Source: Chlorokybus atmophyticus
Taxonomy: Eukaryota > Streptophyta > Chlorokybophyceae > Chlorokybales > Chlorokybaceae
DNA length: 64,000 bases
NCBI GenBank assembly: GCA_009103225.1
Contig: RHPI01001737.1
Coordinates: 310,001 to 374,000, forward strand
Direction of reading: 5' to 3'
Part shown: positions 61,781 through 64,000 of the stretch, in pieces
Layout of the letters: each line of letters starts with the position of its first letter
Position numbering within the stretch: the stretch's first letter is position 1
The notes under the pieces: generated by a model
Databases searched by the model: none
Told to the model about the DNA's origin: nothing
The model's input: the letters and a program-made list of their open reading frames with translations, nothing else
Translations under genes and position numbers: made by a program

Positions 61781-62499
61781 CCTAAATCAATCATTTTTGA
61801 CATCTGAAATTCAACCTTAATTTTCTCTCTAAATAAGTTAAAAGTATAGTGTTATGATGACCCATACCGGAGTGAGTTGAGCCGTCCTTCCAACTTATGT
61901 ATTGATAGCTTTCATAGCAAGTGAGATTGCTCAACTTAAAAACATGGCAATATGTTGTGCAAGCAAGGCTCGACTGCGGGGTATGTCTCGCGGTGGGAGT
62001 GCGTACAGTGGAGTTCACAAGTGTGAAGAGTGAGCAATGCTGTAGGGCAGCATGCAAGGTGCTAAAGGGGGAGAGTAGGGAGCATAGAAGCTGCGGTACT
62101 TGTAGTGATGATCTGGTGGTAGGTGCAGGAGACAGGAAACAGGGAAAACCTATCTGAGTAGTCCCCTACGCTTGGTATGAGATAGTAGTCACTCAACAAG
62201 CTCCCCCCCTGCCTGGTCATGGGCGTCCCCGCGATGAGCTTGGCACCGGTGATAGTGCCATGGCTAGCTGGCAGAGGAAGACGCTACATTGGGGTCGCCT
62301 GCAAGCTTCGTGCCAGTATTCCCAGCAGGTATCACATTCCATTGGACGACGACGATTCGAGGTGCAGCCGGTGCATTGCTCGATTTGTTAAACTCGCAGG
62401 TGAGGTTTGCAACGTACGGTAGGTGACATGGGAAGCAGTCTTGCACATGGTCATCTTCGGTTTTTCCGGAGGGAGCCCTAAGAGACAGAGTGCCCAGTA

Positions 62500-62830
62500 G
62501 CGCGGTCCTGTACAACCTTGTACACACGCCGTACACAGGGCTTTTTACGCGCGGACCAGTCGTACGCGGTCCGCAGACCACGTCTGGTACGTTGTGGCGT
62601 ACCAGTGCCACGACTGGTCCGGCGTGACCGGACCACCGGTGGTCCGGCCCCTGGGACCGCCGGCATGGTCCAAATGACCGGACCGGGGCTGGTCGCGTGC
62701 CCCGCGGCCTACGTACCAGTTCAGCACTGGTACAGCAAGGTACAGGTGCTGTGTACCAGGCCTGGTCCGTATGCAGCCGTGTCGTGGGACCAGGTACATT
62801 GCACCACGTCGCTTGAGTCCATTGGTACAA
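62500..62830. repeat. Block dense in short GGTCC/GTACC palindromic words
   Basis: GGTCC, GGACC, GTACC and GGTAC recur many times, including a perfect 20-bp palindrome CCGGACCACCGGTGGTCCGG at 62628-62647. The composition is unlike the flanks. Confidence 0.6.
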
Positions 62831-64000
62831 TTGTACGCAGTGATCGAACCTGTCTGGCATGATCGGGGCTCGGCCTTGCACACGTCAGCACAGCGGTAAG
62901 TACGGCTGTACTTGTACTTATCCCGTGCTAAAACCCTAATTGCAGCCCTGCTTGTTTTTCGCTAACTCCGAATTAACCCACCCCGAGCTGGGCGAAGGCT
63001 GACCCTAATTGCAACTGAGGTCGCAGTGAGGCACTGAGGCACTGCTTGCGGCACTGCGTTGCAACCGGCAAGCTACTGGAGCTGGCGGCGGCGCTGAAGG
63101 CGGCGGTGCTGGAGGCCAACTTACCACGGTAAGCAAGTGATGTTGATTGTTCGTTGCACTGTGTGTGGCTTACTGTGTGTAGGTTTCGTAGTTTGTAGCA
63201 TTTGAGCAACAGCAACTGCTATGGTTGCAGCGGCTCCTGCTGCCGGTGCTGCTGCCGTTGTCTACACAGTGGGCATTCTCGTCACCACTTGTGAATGACA
63301 TTGTTGTGGTGGTGTCGGTTGTGTGTGCTGGTGATTGTGGTTGGTGCTCGTGATTGCTGCTGCTGTAGCTTGACAACAGCAAGCAACAACAACCGCAGCA
63401 GCAGCTACAGCCGCAGCCGCAGCTGCTGCTGCGGCTGTAGCAGCAACAACCACGACATATGAACCAAACAGTTAGGTTTTTGTATTTCTAGTAGTCCAGC
63501 ACATGCACGCCTGCACATGCATGCACCTGACAAGAATTTGCATGAGTGCACTGCTAATATGCATGTAAGCGTTGCTATTAACTTTGCTCTCTTATCCGTC
63601 CGTCCAGGAGCAGCAGCAACAGCACAACGTATTCTAATTCTGTTTCAACAACCCCGACACACAGCAGCTATGGCGGCAATGGCGAAAACAGCAACGACCA
63701 GAACCGATACTGCTGCCTACAATCGTTACCACCAGCCGCTGCATGCTGAGCGACAGGCGCAACCCCAGCGTTGTGGGCAGAGCTGGCGGAGGCTATCCGA
63801 TGGGGCAATACACAGTCAAGACTGAATGCACAACCCCCCCCCCCCCTTCCCTTTGTTGTATTGTAGCAGTGTTGCCGTTGCCGTTTCGTATGTCATACGC
63901 AGTGCCACTGGTCAACACTATCAATGTTGCCGTAAAGCCCATATAACAATTGCCAACATTTTCCTTGCATTGTTTCTTGCTTTGTATAATTCCCCCAATC

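Larger units (their letters stand above)
61243..64000. other. Right-end region without a firm gene
   Basis: No complete gene was supported. It includes an AT-rich part (61500-61950), an inverted repeat at 61729-61780, a block dense in GGTCC/GTACC palindromes (62500-62830) and an inverted repeat with 14-bp arms at 63404-63417 and 63428-63441. AAACCCTAATTGC near 62933 and CCCTAATTGC near 63003 resemble plant promoter elements. A possible first exon ends at a donor near 63128 (reading KLLELAAALKAAVLEANLPR) but lacks a start codon, so a rightward gene may begin near the window edge. Confidence 0.4.

Overview
This is a nuclear window from a green-lineage eukaryote, most likely a streptophyte or other flagellate green alga. 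The genes are split by many GT-AG introns, and their closest recognisable relatives are plant proteins: the plant-type NAD isocitrate dehydrogenase catalytic subunit, a 2-carboxyarabinitol-1-phosphatase-like chloroplast phosphatase, plant PRP16, and a LUMINIDEPENDENS/PNUTS-like protein. One gene looks ciliary or flagellar, which fits an alga with motile cells. The species itself cannot be named from the sequence. Non-coding DNA is rich in GCATGC/TGCATG words and alternating purine-pyrimidine tracts.

Layout. 1-4036: AT-rich intergenic DNA with a miniature LTR retroelement (681-1776). 4037-6147 (-): isocitrate dehydrogenase. 7147-10562 (+): LD/PNUTS-like CCCH protein. 10563-15584: gene-poor, with an assembly gap and a tiny serine palmitoyltransferase small-subunit-like gene (14339-14503, -). 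15585-17460 (+): mitochondrial TMEM186-like membrane protein. 18648-21894 (-): MST/Hippo-type Ste20 kinase. 22080-22661 (-): 5'-truncated non-LTR retrotransposon tail. 23216-27879 (-): unrecognised large gene with ciliary-like features. 28483-31521 (+): SEC12. 32143-34947 (+): UVR-TPR protein. 34948-37589: repeats, including a 58-bp perfect palindrome. 37590-44443: a very young, full-length chromodomain Ty3/gypsy element with 5-bp target duplication. 47132-50398 (-): CA1Pase-like phosphatase. 51097-54058 (-): CCT5 chaperonin subunit. 54436-59323 (+): PRP16/DHX38 helicase. 59699-61242 (-): membrane-anchored methyltransferase with a 274-bp GA repeat in its intron. 61243-64000: no firm gene.

The genes are mostly unrelated housekeeping functions (TCA cycle, chaperonin, splicing, ER export, chloroplast phosphatase, signalling). 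Several sit in head-to-head pairs that probably share promoters (IDH with LD/PNUTS, CCT5 with PRP16, the ciliary-like gene with SEC12). Exon models were built by hand from GT-AG (occasionally GC-AG) junctions and frame continuity. In nearly all genes the exon lengths sum to an open frame, but no transcript evidence was available.

The most interesting signals are the miniature LTR element, which ends in an inverted LTR yet carries one target-site duplication, its shared cis signals with the resident chromovirus, and the LD/PNUTS-like protein that combines plant-LD and animal-PNUTS traits.
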